Notes: generated by a model from the sequence alone, not told the origin. A stretch of DNA of 64,000 bases from Actinomycetota bacterium (GCA_030645615.1 JAUSNB010000054.1:62001-126000), one strand, 5' to 3'. Numbered from the stretch's first letter, positions 5,821-15,423 are shown. Numbers and translations are program-made.

Positions 5821-8205
5821 CTACCCGATCGGGATCCACGCGAGCCTCAACTCGCTGACCCTGACATCCGTGCGCTCAAGCGGCACCGACACGATCTCGA
5901 TGCCGTCGGCACTGGCCTTCCAGCGCGTGTCGATCGCCTCGACCTCGTCTGCCAGCTCGTCCTCCAGGTCGAGGATCGCGCGACTGACCGTGTTCGCCTT
6001 CTCCTGGGCGGCATCGACGCGTGACGCGGATGTCGCGGCGCGACGTGACGCCGTGACGATGCTGCCGCGGCTGCGCCGGCCGCCGAACAGCCCGCCCAGC
6101 AAGGTGGCCACCTGTGCCCCGGTGCCGTGCTCGGCCTCATGCCGGGAGGCGGCTCGGGCGCTGGCCGACGCGGCGGTGTCGTATCGCGCGTGCAGGGCGC
6201 GCAGCTTGGTGTCGTACTTCGATTGCAGGGCCGCGATGGCGGCATCGGCCTTGTCGCCAGCGGCCTCGGCGCATCGGGCGGCGAACTGCTCGCGGGTCTC
6301 CCCGACCCGCGAGTACTGCTTGAGCTCCCGGTTGAGGAGGACCTCGACGGACCGGGTCCGCACGAGGTGGTCGGCCAGCGTGCGCTGAAGCGACGTCCAC
6401 CAGGCCTTCTTCGCGATGTCGGCGGACGCGAGGCCGTAGGCCAGTGATGACGGCGCCTGGTCGGTGAAGTCCCGGTCGTCGTAGTCGACCGTGGCGAAGT
6501 CGGCCCCGCCCGGCATCGCCGGGATGGGGAACAGGACAGCCTCGTATTCCTCGTCGTGCACCAGGTCGACCTTCGTGTCGTCGAACCGCAGGTGCACCCG
6601 GGCGATCACTGCTGGTCGGACGTGCGAGCCAGGCGCCGCGCCGATCGTGGCGGCCCAGGGTGCGGCGGGGTCGAGGTAGGACACCCGCACTCCCTCGGCT
6701 ACTGCTGGTGGGACGGGCGTCTCGTCGTGGCCGGCGACGGGTGCTGCGGTGGACGTGGGCGCGGGTGCGGGTTCGGGCGCGGGTTCAAGCGGTGCGGGGG
6801 CAGCTGGCGCCGGTGCCGCAGTGGCGACGAGGCCCAGGTCGGCCAGCAGGCTGATCTCGCTGCGGATGAGCGGTCCGCGCAGGTAGCTCATCGCCCATCG
6901 GCTCGTCGTGAGCACGGGAGCGTTGGCGCCGGCCTTCTTCAGCACGAACTGCCGCTTGCCCAGGCTGGAGATGATGTCCCCCAGGGCCGAGACGTCCACG
7001 TCGCCGGTCGCACTCGTCAGCCCGTCGACCAGGCGGGCCTTGTCCCGCTCCGTCTGCAGCCGGCCGATGAGCCACGTGCCCGCGTTGGACAGTGCCTTGT
7101 AGTCGACGTCCACCGGGTTCTGGGTCGACAGGACGACGCCCACGCCGAATGCCCGGGCCTGCTTGAGCATCACCATGATCGGCTTCTTCGTCGGCGGGTT
7201 GGCCGTCGGCGGGAGGTAGCCGGCCACCTCGTCCATGTAGAGAAGGGCGCGCAGGTCCGATGCCCCGCCCTGGCGACGGGTCCACGTCACGAGCTTGGAC
7301 AGCACGAGAGCCGTCACCGATGAGCGTTGCTCGTCGGACAGGTGGGCCGTGGTGACGATGGCGCACCGCGGACGGCCGTCCGGCGTGCGCAGCATGGCGC
7401 CGATGTCGATCGGGTCGCCGGCGAGCCAGGTCGCGAAACCGGGGGAGGCCAGCAGCCCGTTGAGCCGCACGGCGAACTGCGCCCGGTCGGCCGATGGGAA
7501 GAACTGGTCGAGCTCGAGGACGCCGAGCTTGCGCAGCGGGGGCTGCTGCACCTGGCCCAGGAGAGTGGCGAGGTCGAGGTCGCGGCCGGCGTTCCACGAA
7601 TCGGCCATCAGGGCCGAGAGGAGGACGTGCTCACGCGAGGCCAGCGGGTCCGCGTCGATGCCGAGCATGCCCAGCAGGCTCGACACGTAGCTCTCGATCT
7701 CGTCGGCCGTGTCCTCGGGGTCGGCGTCGGCCGCGGGAGCCTGCAGGGATCCGACGATGTTCAGCTGACGGCCCGCGGTCGATCCCGGCGTGTAGACCTC
7801 GAACTCGACGGCAGCCCGAAGGCTGGCCAGCCGCGTCTGGTCGATGCCCCAGCCAGCGAGTCCCTCGCGCCACGTCGTCGCCTGCTGGGCCGCGTACTCG
7901 GCGGCGGGCACCCCGGCCTTGGCCACGTCGCCAGGGTTCAGCCAGGGCTCGAAGTCCGACGGGGCCAGGGCGGGAAAGGTGAGGCAGAGGTTGGTTAGGT
8001 CGCCCTTGGGGTCGATAGCGAGCACGGGGACGCCGGCCGACAGGCACTCCTCGATGACGACGACACCCATGCCCGTCTTGCCGGACCCGGTCATGCCCAC
8101 GATCACGCCGTGCGTGGTGAGGTCGGCCGAGGAGATCAGGGTGTCGGCGTCGGTCTTCTCGTGGGTCGCGGGGTCGAGCATCCCGCCGATGCGCAGGTCA
8201 GGCAT
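5821..8205 (-). CDS. HerA/FtsK-superfamily ATPase (DUF853-like)
   Basis: A 794-residue protein with an N-terminal ATPase: Walker A GMTGSGKT (residues 37-44), VLAIDPKGDLTNL shortly after, and Walker B-like LLYMDEVAGYLPP. Then comes GVGVVLSTQNPVDVD, typical of HerA/VirB4-like hexameric translocases. A Pro/Ala-rich linker (about residues 475-510) leads to a C-terminal region with a probable coiled coil and a basic patch (GGRRSRGS). HerA-type enzymes pump DNA, but this cytoplasmic actinobacterial subgroup has no assigned job. No NurA nuclease or secretion genes flank it. The ATG at 8205 is preferred over a GTG three codons upstream because AGGTGG sits properly before it. Confidence 0.85.
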   Translation of the reverse strand: MPDLRIGGMLDPATHEKTDADTLISSADLTTHGVIVGMTGSGKTGMGVVVIEECLSAGVPVLAIDPKGDLTNLCLTFPALAPSDFEPWLNPGDVAKAGVPAAEYAAQQATTWREGLAGWGIDQTRLASLRAAVEFEVYTPGSTAGRQLNIVGSLQAPAADADPEDTADEIESYVSSLLGMLGIDADPLASREHVLLSALMADSWNAGRDLDLATLLGQVQQPPLRKLGVLELDQFFPSADRAQFAVRLNGLLASPGFATWLAGDPIDIGAMLRTPDGRPRCAIVTTAHLSDEQRSSVTALVLSKLVTWTRRQGGASDLRALLYMDEVAGYLPPTANPPTKKPIMVMLKQARAFGVGVVLSTQNPVDVDYKALSNAGTWLIGRLQTERDKARLVDGLTSATGDVDVSALGDIISSLGKRQFVLKKAGANAPVLTTSRWAMSYLRGPLIRSEISLLADLGLVATAAPAPAAPAPLEPAPEPAPAPTSTAAPVAGHDETPVPPAVAEGVRVSYLDPAAPWAATIGAAPGSHVRPAVIARVHLRFDDTKVDLVHDEEYEAVLFPIPAMPGGADFATVDYDDRDFTDQAPSSLAYGLASADIAKKAWWTSLQRTLADHLVRTRSVEVLLNRELKQYSRVGETREQFAARCAEAAGDKADAAIAALQSKYDTKLRALHARYDTAASASARAASRHEAEHGTGAQVATLLGGLFGGRRSRGSIVTASRRAATSASRVDAAQEKANTVSRAILDLEDELADEVEAIDTRWKASADGIEIVSVPLERTDVRVSELRLAWIPIG

Positions 8206-8273
8206 GCCGCCCACCTAAGCACGCCCGGGCCGACCATGGGATCAGACGGGTGCCGCGGCCCTATCCTGACCGG

Positions 8274-9251
8274 ATGCACAGGGCCGCGGCAGGCCCGACC
8301 CTGCCGGAGTTGCGCGTCTCCGGCTACCGGCACGTGCTGGGCATGCCGGGGCCGGTCTGGACGATGGCACTCTGGTACGCGGCCGTGGCCGTGGTCCTCT
8401 CCCTGTCCCTCGTCGTGCCCCTGAACGCGCGGGCCGAGCCCGCCATCCGGGCCACCCTCCTCGTCTATGCGCTCCTCGTGTTCGCCAGCCTCCTCGTGAT
8501 GAGGCAGCGCACGCCGGAGTGGTACATGCGGCTGCAGATCGCGATCGCCATCGCCGGAGCCCTGTGGCTGATCTACGCATCGCGCACCCAGGAAGGCGCC
8601 GTCACCGCGTCGATGGCCCTGATCATCGCCGCGACCTACACCGGCTTCTGGTTCCCCGTGCGGATCGGGCTGGGCTACGTGATCGCCTCGTCGGCGGGGT
8701 TCCTCCTGGCGCTGTCGCTGTCGGAGAACGTGCCGCGACTGCTCGTGCCCTGGTTCCTCGTCACCATCATCATGATCGGCCTGGTCCTCACGCTGAGCTC
8801 CCTCGTGCAGCAGATGGACCGGCAGCTGGTGACCGATCCGCTGACCGGCCTGCTGAACCGCACCGCGATGTTCCGCATGGCCGAGCGGTCGCGATCCCTC
8901 ACCAGGGCTGGCGGCGCGGTCGTCGTCATCGACCTCGACCGCTTCAAGTGGGTGAACGACCGGCAGGGCCACGATGCCGGCGACAGGGTACTCAGCGAGT
9001 TCGGCATCGCGATGCTGGACGTGACTCCCGCGGGCGCGCTGGCCATCCGGAGCGGCGGGGATGAGTTCGTGCTCCTGCTGCCGGGTGGCGACGAGGCGCT
9101 GGCCCTCGCGCTGATCACCCGGCTGCGCGAAGGGACGGCGGTCCCGTGGTCCTTCGGGATCTCTCCGTGGTCGGCGGGCGAACCGCTCGACCTCGCCCTG
9201 GCCCGCGCCGACAAGGCGATGTACGAGCAGAAGGACTCGCGACGCGACTAG
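8274..9251 (+). CDS. Membrane diguanylate cyclase (GGDEF), first of a paralogous pair
   Basis: A 325-residue protein with about six hydrophobic helices (residues 25-180), then DPLTGLLNRTAM and an intact GGDEF (residues 261-265, RSGGDEFVLLLP), so c-di-GMP synthesis is likely. No EAL domain and no obvious cytoplasmic sensor domain; the membrane part may sense. The N-terminal segment HVLGMPGPVWTMALWYA and the C-terminal MYEQK recur in the minus-strand GGDEF gene at 16.7-17.7 kb, marking a duplication. The start at 8274 is the ATG nearest to a sensible membrane-protein N-terminus. It opens the plus-strand run leading to the polysaccharide synthase genes. Confidence 0.92.
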   Translation: MHRAAAGPTLPELRVSGYRHVLGMPGPVWTMALWYAAVAVVLSLSLVVPLNARAEPAIRATLLVYALLVFASLLVMRQRTPEWYMRLQIAIAIAGALWLIYASRTQEGAVTASMALIIAATYTGFWFPVRIGLGYVIASSAGFLLALSLSENVPRLLVPWFLVTIIMIGLVLTLSSLVQQMDRQLVTDPLTGLLNRTAMFRMAERSRSLTRAGGAVVVIDLDRFKWVNDRQGHDAGDRVLSEFGIAMLDVTPAGALAIRSGGDEFVLLLPGGDEALALALITRLREGTAVPWSFGISPWSAGEPLDLALARADKAMYEQKDSRRD

Positions 9252-9281
9252 GGTCGGCGCACCCGACCAGGAGGAGTGATG

Positions 9282-9968
9282 ATGGCCGACGCAACTGCTG
9301 CCCCGGAGCCCGAGCGCGACGACCAGCGACGCATGATCGCCAGCCAGGGCGTCGTCCTGGCCGCGGCGATCGTGCTCGGGCTGGCCGCGATCCTCACCGC
9401 ATGGGGATCGTTCAAGGCCGCGCTCGAGAGCGGCAACGTCACCAAGGGCTACGCGGCGCAGCAGGCACTCATCGCCAGTGCCAACGACATCTACGCCCAG
9501 TCGGACCAGGCCAGCTCCCTCGAGCAGCAGTTCTTCCTGACCTACGCGATCAATGCATCCGAGGGCAACGAGGGCGCCGTGGCCTACCTGGAGACGACGA
9601 TGCCCGACGACCTCGCGGCCGTCGTGATCTGGTGGGTCGACCAGCCGGTCGAGACGTCGCCGCCCACGCCCTTCGTCCCGGAGAACCCGGAGTACGCCAA
9701 CCTGAGCAGCCAGTTGCTCCTGGCCGAGGGCAACCTCGCCATGGATGACGCCGAGGCTGCCCGCGCGACGGCCGTGGCCGCTGGCGAGGTGGGCGACCGG
9801 TACGGGCTGGCCAACGTGTTCTTCGCCATCGTCCTGTTCCTCGCCGGCATCGCGACACTCCTTGAGCGGCGCCTCGTGCAGATGGGTCTGCTCGCCCTCA
9901 GCATCGTCATCCTCGCCATCGGCGCCGTGATCCTGGTGACCACGACCGGCTGGACGGCCGTCAGCTGA
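9282..9968 (+). CDS. Membrane protein of unknown function, three predicted helices
   Basis: About 228 residues: one N-terminal membrane helix (VVLAAAIVLGLAAILTAW), a 130-residue central region rich in acidic residues and Gln, then two helices near the C-terminus (LANVFFAIVLFLAGIATLL and GLLALSIVILAIGAVIL). This layout resembles DUF4337-like proteins, but the match is by general shape only. AGGAGGAG at 9269-9276 fits the ATG at 9282 best; a GTG at 9276 and ATG at 9279 are alternatives. It is in line with the upstream GGDEF gene and the downstream mutarotase, so it may be cotranscribed. Confidence 0.75.
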   Translation: MADATAAPEPERDDQRRMIASQGVVLAAAIVLGLAAILTAWGSFKAALESGNVTKGYAAQQALIASANDIYAQSDQASSLEQQFFLTYAINASEGNEGAVAYLETTMPDDLAAVVIWWVDQPVETSPPTPFVPENPEYANLSSQLLLAEGNLAMDDAEAARATAVAAGEVGDRYGLANVFFAIVLFLAGIATLLERRLVQMGLLALSIVILAIGAVILVTTTGWTAVS

Positions 9969-9997
9969 CCCCGCTCGTCCGGCGCGCGATCTCAGGC

Positions 9998-10792
9998 GTG
10001 TGGGGAACCGGGGCGATCTACGACCACGGCGCGCAACTCGTCGAGTGGACGCCGGCCGGTCACCCGGGCGTCCTGTTCCTCAGCCGTCACGCGCGCTTCG
10101 AGCCAGGGTCCGCCATCCGCGGCGGGGTGCCGATCGTCCTGCCGTGGTTTGGTGCCGGTCTTTCTGGTGACCGCACGCCGGCGCACGGCTTCGCCCGGCT
10201 GTCGACATGGCAGTTGGTCGCCGAGCACGCCGACGCCGGTGGCGATGCCGAGGTGGCCTACACGCTGTCGTCGGATGAACCCCGGCTGCGCGCCGACTAC
10301 CGGGTGATCCTCGGACGGGACCTTCGCGTGCGACTGACCGTGGAGAACACCGGCGACGAGTCCGTCAGGTTCGAGGAGGCTCTGCACACCTACCTCGCGG
10401 TGGGCGACGCGACTCGGATCAACCTGACCGGACTCGATGGCGCGGAGTACCTCGACCAGGCGGCGCCCGGGGGGCTGGTGCGCGCACGCCAGCAGGGCGA
10501 CGTCAGCATCACGAGCGAGGTGGACCGGATCTATGACTCCACGGCCGCAGTCACGATCGTCGACCCCTCGCTGCAGCGGACGATCGAGGTCTCCAAGCGC
10601 GGATCGGCAAGCACGATCGTGTGGAATCCGTGGCGCGAGAAGGCGGCTGCCCTCGCCGACTTCGGCGACGACGAGTGGCGCCGCATGGTGTGCGTCGAGT
10701 CGGGCAATGTGCGTGATGCCGCGGTCACGCTCGTCCCGGGCCAGCGGCACACGCTGGAGGTCCTGATCAGCGTCTGCGCGACGGTATGTTGA
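9998..10792 (+). CDS. Glucose-6-phosphate 1-epimerase-like mutarotase (YeaD family)
   Basis: Interconverts the alpha and beta anomers of a hexose phosphate. The 264-residue protein carries the family pattern RGGVPIVLPWFG, the conserved EEALHTYLAVGD (catalytic His) and the C-terminal block VWNPWREKAAALADF followed by MVCVESGNV (catalytic Glu). The start is the GTG at 9998; the N-terminus is slightly shorter than usual but no earlier start lies in frame. It stops 5 bp before the ATG of the epimerase gene, so it probably supplies sugar precursors to the polysaccharide locus. Confidence 0.87.
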   Translation: MWGTGAIYDHGAQLVEWTPAGHPGVLFLSRHARFEPGSAIRGGVPIVLPWFGAGLSGDRTPAHGFARLSTWQLVAEHADAGGDAEVAYTLSSDEPRLRADYRVILGRDLRVRLTVENTGDESVRFEEALHTYLAVGDATRINLTGLDGAEYLDQAAPGGLVRARQQGDVSITSEVDRIYDSTAAVTIVDPSLQRTIEVSKRGSASTIVWNPWREKAAALADFGDDEWRRMVCVESGNVRDAAVTLVPGQRHTLEVLISVCATVC

Positions 10793-10797
10793 GTCGC

Positions 10798-12120
10798 ATG
10801 GCAGAGCCGGGGATCGCGCCGGATTCGGTGGCGCGCTGCATCATCGTGGTCGGCACGCGGCCCGAGGCCATCAAGGTGGTCCCGGTCATCCTGGAACTCC
10901 AGCGCTCGCCGTACATCGAGCCGCTCGTGGTCTCGACCGGCCAGCACCGCGAGCTGGTTGCGTCGGTCCTCGGCCTGGCCGGGATCGAGCCAGACGTGAC
11001 CCTCGACGCGGGCCGGGAGGGCCAGACGCTGAACAGCATCACCCATGCCGTCATCGAGGGCTTCGAGGAACTGCTCTACGACCTCCGCGGTGGCGCCCCC
11101 GAGCGCCGCACCCGGCCGCGGCTCACGTCGCCATTCTCCAAGGGCAGGCCGCAGTTCCCCGGCTTCACGATGGTCCACGGCGACACCACCTCGGCCCTCG
11201 CGGCTGGGCTCGCATCCGCGTATGCGCGGCTGCCGGTGTTCCACCTGGAGGCGGGCCTGCGGACCGGCAACCTCCTCTCGCCGTTCCCCGAGGAGCTCAA
11301 CCGCCGCCTGCTCTCGCACCTGTCCTCCTTCCACCTGGCCCCTACTCTCGCGAACAAGGAGTCCCTCATCCGCGAGGGGATCAAGGGCGACACCATCTTC
11401 GTCACGGGCAACACCGGCATCGACGCGCTGCAGTGGGCCGCTGCCCTCGACGAGCCCTGGCCGGACCCCCGCCTCGAGGGGATCGATGATGGGCGGATCG
11501 TCATCGCCGTCACTGCTCATCGGCGGGAGAACTGGGGCGACGGATTGCGTGGCATCGCCGAGGGCATCGCGCGGATCTGCCGGGCCCGCCCCGATGTCAC
11601 GGTCGTTCTGCCGCTGCACCCCAACCCCCGCGTACGAGCGGAGCTCACCGCGGTGCTGGACGCGATCCCCAACGTCATCCTTACCGACCCGCTCGACTAC
11701 GTCGCGTTCGCTCGACTGCTCAAGGTCGCGACCCTCGCCATCACCGACTCGGGGGGCATCCAGGAGGAAGGCCCCAGCATCGGCACTCCCGTCCTCGTGT
11801 GCCGCGAGACCACGGAGCGACCTGAAGGAGTGGAGGCAGGAACCCTGCGGCTAGTGGGGACCGACCCCGACGTGATCGAGCAGGAGGCCCTTGCCCTGCT
11901 CGACAATCCACTGGAGTACGCCCGCATGCGCGCCGCCGAGAACCCGTTCGGCGACGGGCACGCGGCCGAGCGGATCGTCGGTGCCTTCGAGCACCTCATC
12001 TTCGGCGGGCCGCCCCCGCGCCCGTTCGGCTCCGACTTCAGCCGCCTGTCCGTCATCGAGATGGCCGGCTACGAGACATTCGACGAGGAGGACGACAGCG
12101 TCGAGGGAGCCGAGGAGTGA
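10798..12120 (+). CDS. wecB: UDP-N-acetylglucosamine 2-epimerase (non-hydrolysing)
   Basis: Converts UDP-GlcNAc to UDP-ManNAc in the cytoplasm. The 440-residue protein has the family landmarks GTRPEAIKVVPV, MVHGDTTSALA, FHLEAGLRTGN, VTAHRRENWGDG and TDSGGIQEEGPSIG, so substrate and allosteric residues look intact. Two oddities: a basic insert between the second and third motifs (GAPERRTRPRLTSPFSKGR) and an acidic C-terminal extension of some 35 residues. The ATG at 10798 is chosen. Its TGA overlaps the GTG of the BcsB-like gene by 4 bp, a strong hint of translational coupling and of a ManNAc-containing product. Confidence 0.94.
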   Translation: MAEPGIAPDSVARCIIVVGTRPEAIKVVPVILELQRSPYIEPLVVSTGQHRELVASVLGLAGIEPDVTLDAGREGQTLNSITHAVIEGFEELLYDLRGGAPERRTRPRLTSPFSKGRPQFPGFTMVHGDTTSALAAGLASAYARLPVFHLEAGLRTGNLLSPFPEELNRRLLSHLSSFHLAPTLANKESLIREGIKGDTIFVTGNTGIDALQWAAALDEPWPDPRLEGIDDGRIVIAVTAHRRENWGDGLRGIAEGIARICRARPDVTVVLPLHPNPRVRAELTAVLDAIPNVILTDPLDYVAFARLLKVATLAITDSGGIQEEGPSIGTPVLVCRETTERPEGVEAGTLRLVGTDPDVIEQEALALLDNPLEYARMRAAENPFGDGHAAERIVGAFEHLIFGGPPPRPFGSDFSRLSVIEMAGYETFDEEDDSVEGAEE

Positions 12121-14075
12121 CCTGGCGCAGCAGGATCGTCGCGTTGGCCGTGGCCGCCGTGGCCGCGCTGCCGAGCGTGGTCGCCGGGGCCGGACCCGCG
12201 GCCGCCGAGTCCACAAGCACCCTGACCTGGGCACCGCTTCCGTTCACTCCGACGATCACCGGGGCATCCGGGCAGGCGGCCGTCACGCTCACGCTGCCGG
12301 CCGAGGCGAGCCCCGTCAGGTTCGTGGGGGAGGTGCGCAGCAGCTACGTCGACGATGGCACGATCGTGATCACGCTCAACGGCCGGCGGGTGGCCGAGGT
12401 GCCCGCTCGCACGGGCGGTGGCGTGAGCGTGTCCGTGTCTGGCGCCGACATCGAGAACGGCGTCGTGGTGGTGGGGATGTACGCCGACCTGGACCCGCAG
12501 CTTGACTGCTTCGTCGATGACACGTCGGCGGCCACCCTCGTCGACGGCGCGGTGAGCTATGCCCACGACGTGGAAGCGCCGACCACGATCGGCGGCTTCC
12601 TGAGCGACGGCGTGCAGAACCTCACCGTCAATGTGGGGGCAGGCGCGACCCTTGCCGAGCAGCAGGACGCCCTCGATGCCGTCGCGGCGCTGGCCTATAG
12701 ATACCGCCCCCCGGCCGTGGTGCGGCTGGTCGTGGCCGATGAGCCTCCCGAGAGCGACTACCTGAATCGCGTCGTCGTCGTGCGTGCCGATGCCGCTGCC
12801 CAGGACGCAGCAGCATCGGGTGCTGCCGCCACGACCGGCGGCACCCTTGAGGTCAGCCCGGAGGGGCTCCTCCTGGTCACCGGTCCACCGGCGGCGCTGT
12901 CGGCCACGGCTGTCGCGCTGGCCGACCCTGCGCTGCGGCTGGTCAACGTGCCGACGCTGGGCAGCGTGACCGGCACGGCCGATTGGTCGCCGGCCAGCGC
13001 GTCGACGACGCTGGCTGCCCTCGGGACCGGACCGCTGTCCTTGAGCGGCGTCGGCAGGGTGCAAGGCCTCGTGGGCATCGGCCAGCCGGCGTTCGGCCAG
13101 CCCGTCTCGGCCCTGTCGCTGGACGTCGTGGGCGTCGTCACCGACCTCCCGGCAGGTGCCACCGGCCGGATCGACTTCCTCTGGAACGGCGTGCTCGTCG
13201 AGTCCCGGGACATGACGAACGACACGGCCGTCGATGTCGGGATCGACCTGGCGGCCGAGCAACTCCTGCGGGACAACACGCTCACCATCCAGCTCTCCTA
13301 CGTGCCGCCTTCCGGCGAGTGCACGCCGCCACCGTTGCCGGCCCGGCTGGATATCGATCCCGCCCTGAGCACGGTGACGCCGACGTTCGGAGACTCGCTG
13401 CCCCCCGGCTTCGAGCGGTTCCCCCAGGTACTGGGGCCGACCGTGCCGGTCGTGCTGTCGACGGCCGGAACCCCGGCTCAACTGCTTCAGCAGGCAGGCG
13501 ACCTGGTGGCCGGCCTGGCGGCTGCTACCCCCGAACAGCTCACGACGAGCATCCGCACCCTCGAGCAGTTGCTCGATTCCGACGCCGCAGGGGTAGTCGT
13601 CGGTGCATCCGGTCCGCTCACCCAGCAGTTGGCGGCCCCGTTCGCGGTGGGGACAGTCGTCGAGGTCACCGGCAGCTCGGCACCTTTCTCGGCCGGATTG
13701 CGCGGCCCGCTGGCTTTGGGGCAGGCCTACGACGACGGCACTCGAGACCTCATGCTGCTAGGGCCGCTGCCATCGAGTCCTGATGATGCGGGGACCGCCG
13801 CCGCTATTGCGCTGACCGATCGATTCGCAGGTCAGGTCGCCGCGGGCCCGTTCCGTTGGGCGGCCCTGTCTGGCCGAGTCATGGTGATGACGGCATCGGG
13901 CCAGCTCCAGTCGGTTCCCCTGCCACCAGCCCCAAGCGGCGTCGTCAGCATGGCCAGCCTGCTGGTGATCGGGATCATCGTCACGCTGATCATCATCGCC
14001 GGGCTCATCCTGTGGAGCTTCAACAAGCCCAAGGAACCAGCACCGACGGTGCCCGGTGCCGCGATCACGTCGTAG
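12117..14075 (+). CDS. BcsB-like exported subunit of a polysaccharide synthase
   Basis: 652 residues with signal peptide (cleavage near AAAES), a long strand-rich exported region and one C-terminal membrane helix (ASLLVIGIIVTLIIIAGLIL) with a short cytoplasmic tail. The exported part has features of BcsB-family proteins: an initial carbohydrate-binding-like beta domain (VRFVGEVRSSYVDDGTIVI), ADLDPQLDCF, then alternating alpha/beta segments including LAYRYRPPAVVRLVV. BcsB guides the nascent glucan in cellulose synthases. Similarity is by architecture, so I call it BcsB-like, not BcsB. It starts within the wecB stop and is 9 bp before the GT2 gene. Confidence 0.72.
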   Translation: MTWRSRIVALAVAAVAALPSVVAGAGPAAAESTSTLTWAPLPFTPTITGASGQAAVTLTLPAEASPVRFVGEVRSSYVDDGTIVITLNGRRVAEVPARTGGGVSVSVSGADIENGVVVVGMYADLDPQLDCFVDDTSAATLVDGAVSYAHDVEAPTTIGGFLSDGVQNLTVNVGAGATLAEQQDALDAVAALAYRYRPPAVVRLVVADEPPESDYLNRVVVVRADAAAQDAAASGAAATTGGTLEVSPEGLLLVTGPPAALSATAVALADPALRLVNVPTLGSVTGTADWSPASASTTLAALGTGPLSLSGVGRVQGLVGIGQPAFGQPVSALSLDVVGVVTDLPAGATGRIDFLWNGVLVESRDMTNDTAVDVGIDLAAEQLLRDNTLTIQLSYVPPSGECTPPPLPARLDIDPALSTVTPTFGDSLPPGFERFPQVLGPTVPVVLSTAGTPAQLLQQAGDLVAGLAAATPEQLTTSIRTLEQLLDSDAAGVVVGASGPLTQQLAAPFAVGTVVEVTGSSAPFSAGLRGPLALGQAYDDGTRDLMLLGPLPSSPDDAGTAAAIALTDRFAGQVAAGPFRWAALSGRVMVMTASGQLQSVPLPPAPSGVVSMASLLVIGIIVTLIIIAGLILWSFNKPKEPAPTVPGAAITS

Positions 14076-14084
14076 CGATCCCCC

Positions 14085-15398
14085 GTGAATCCGCTCTACT
14101 GGATCGCGTTCCTCGGCTACTACGTAGCGCTGTTCAGCGTCCTGCTCGGAGCCACCTGGACGGTGGTGCTGTACGTCTCCGGCAATCGCTACCTGCGCGA
14201 GTGGGACCAGCGGCCTGAGGGCGACGAGTCTGAGTACCTCTGGGTCTTCCTGGTTCCCGCGCTCAACGAGGCGGTCACCATCGCCGACAGCGTCGCGCGC
14301 CTGCGCGCCGTCGAGGCGACGTTCCGCATCATCATCGTGATCAACGACGGATCCGATGACGACACCGCCGCTGTACTCGAGCGGATCGACGGCCCCGACC
14401 TGGTCGTGCTCACCCGCGTCCCGCCCAACGCGCGCAAGGGCAAGGCCAAGGCGCTCAACAACGCGTACCACTACCTGCGGACCGAGGTGCTCACGACCGA
14501 GCGCTACCGGCACTGGACCGACAACAAGGTGATCCTCGGCATCGTCGACGCCGACGGCCGGCTGGACGCCCACGCCCCCAGCCAGGTATGTCGGCACTTC
14601 GACATCCCGCGCGTCGGCGGGGTGCAGGCGAACGTGCACATCTACAACCGGGACAGCTACCTCACCCGGATGCAGGAACTGGAGTTCAAGGTCTTCGGCG
14701 GGCTCTACCAGGTGGGGCGATCGAGGTGGGGAGTCGGCTTCATGGGAGGCAACGGCCAGTTCAACCGGCTGGCGGCGCTTGCTTCTGTGGCCTCCGAGGA
14801 GGGCCCCTGGTCGGACTACCTCACCGAGGACCAGGAACTCGGGCTCCGCCTGCTGTCTCGCGGCTGGTACGGGGAGCAGGCCAACTCCACGTTCGTCGAC
14901 CAGCAGGGCCTGAACAACCTGCGCCGCCTCTACCGGCAGCGGGCTCGCTGGATGCAGGGCAACCTGCAGGTCGTCGCGAAGGCACGGCGACTGCACGCGC
15001 ACTACCTGTCCGGGATCCGGCGGATCGACGCGCTGATCAGCCTGCTGCTTCCGATCTTCAACCTCATCGTGGGGACGGCCGTGGTCGCCGCGCTCGCCCT
15101 GTGGATCTTCCTCGGCGTGCCCTTCCTGCCCTTGGACCGGGTCTGGCTGACGGTCTTCTTCGTCCTGCTCGCGATCGGGCCGGTGAGCATCGGGGTCATG
15201 GTCATCGCTCGCGGGCGAGGATGGCGGGGAGGGCTCAGCGCCATCCTCGCGATGGGTCCCTACCTCGCCTACACCTGGCTCATGTGGCCGGTGGCCTTCC
15301 TCGGCCTGTACAACACGCTGCGGCGCAAGCGCGGCTGGGTGAAGACGGCACGCGAGGCGATCGTCACACCCGCCACGGCTGACGGATCCCCGACTTAG
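14085..15398 (+). CDS. Processive GT2 glycosyltransferase (cellulose/hyaluronan-synthase-like)
   Basis: 437 residues with one N-terminal helix, a GT2 catalytic domain and about four C-terminal membrane helices. The D, D, D, QxxRW signature is complete: VINDGSDDD, DAD at 155-157, TED at 247-249 and QRARW at 285-289. This places it among synthases that extend and translocate beta-linked polymers. No PilZ domain is present, so any c-di-GMP control would have to act elsewhere. With WecB just upstream, the polymer may contain ManNAc or GlcNAc; this is inferred from context. The start is the GTG at 14085, 9 bp after the BcsB-like stop. Confidence 0.9.
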   Translation: MNPLYWIAFLGYYVALFSVLLGATWTVVLYVSGNRYLREWDQRPEGDESEYLWVFLVPALNEAVTIADSVARLRAVEATFRIIIVINDGSDDDTAAVLERIDGPDLVVLTRVPPNARKGKAKALNNAYHYLRTEVLTTERYRHWTDNKVILGIVDADGRLDAHAPSQVCRHFDIPRVGGVQANVHIYNRDSYLTRMQELEFKVFGGLYQVGRSRWGVGFMGGNGQFNRLAALASVASEEGPWSDYLTEDQELGLRLLSRGWYGEQANSTFVDQQGLNNLRRLYRQRARWMQGNLQVVAKARRLHAHYLSGIRRIDALISLLLPIFNLIVGTAVVAALALWIFLGVPFLPLDRVWLTVFFVLLAIGPVSIGVMVIARGRGWRGGLSAILAMGPYLAYTWLMWPVAFLGLYNTLRRKRGWVKTAREAIVTPATADGSPT

Positions 15399-15423
15399 CG
15401 GCGGGCAACGGCAGGATGTCGCC

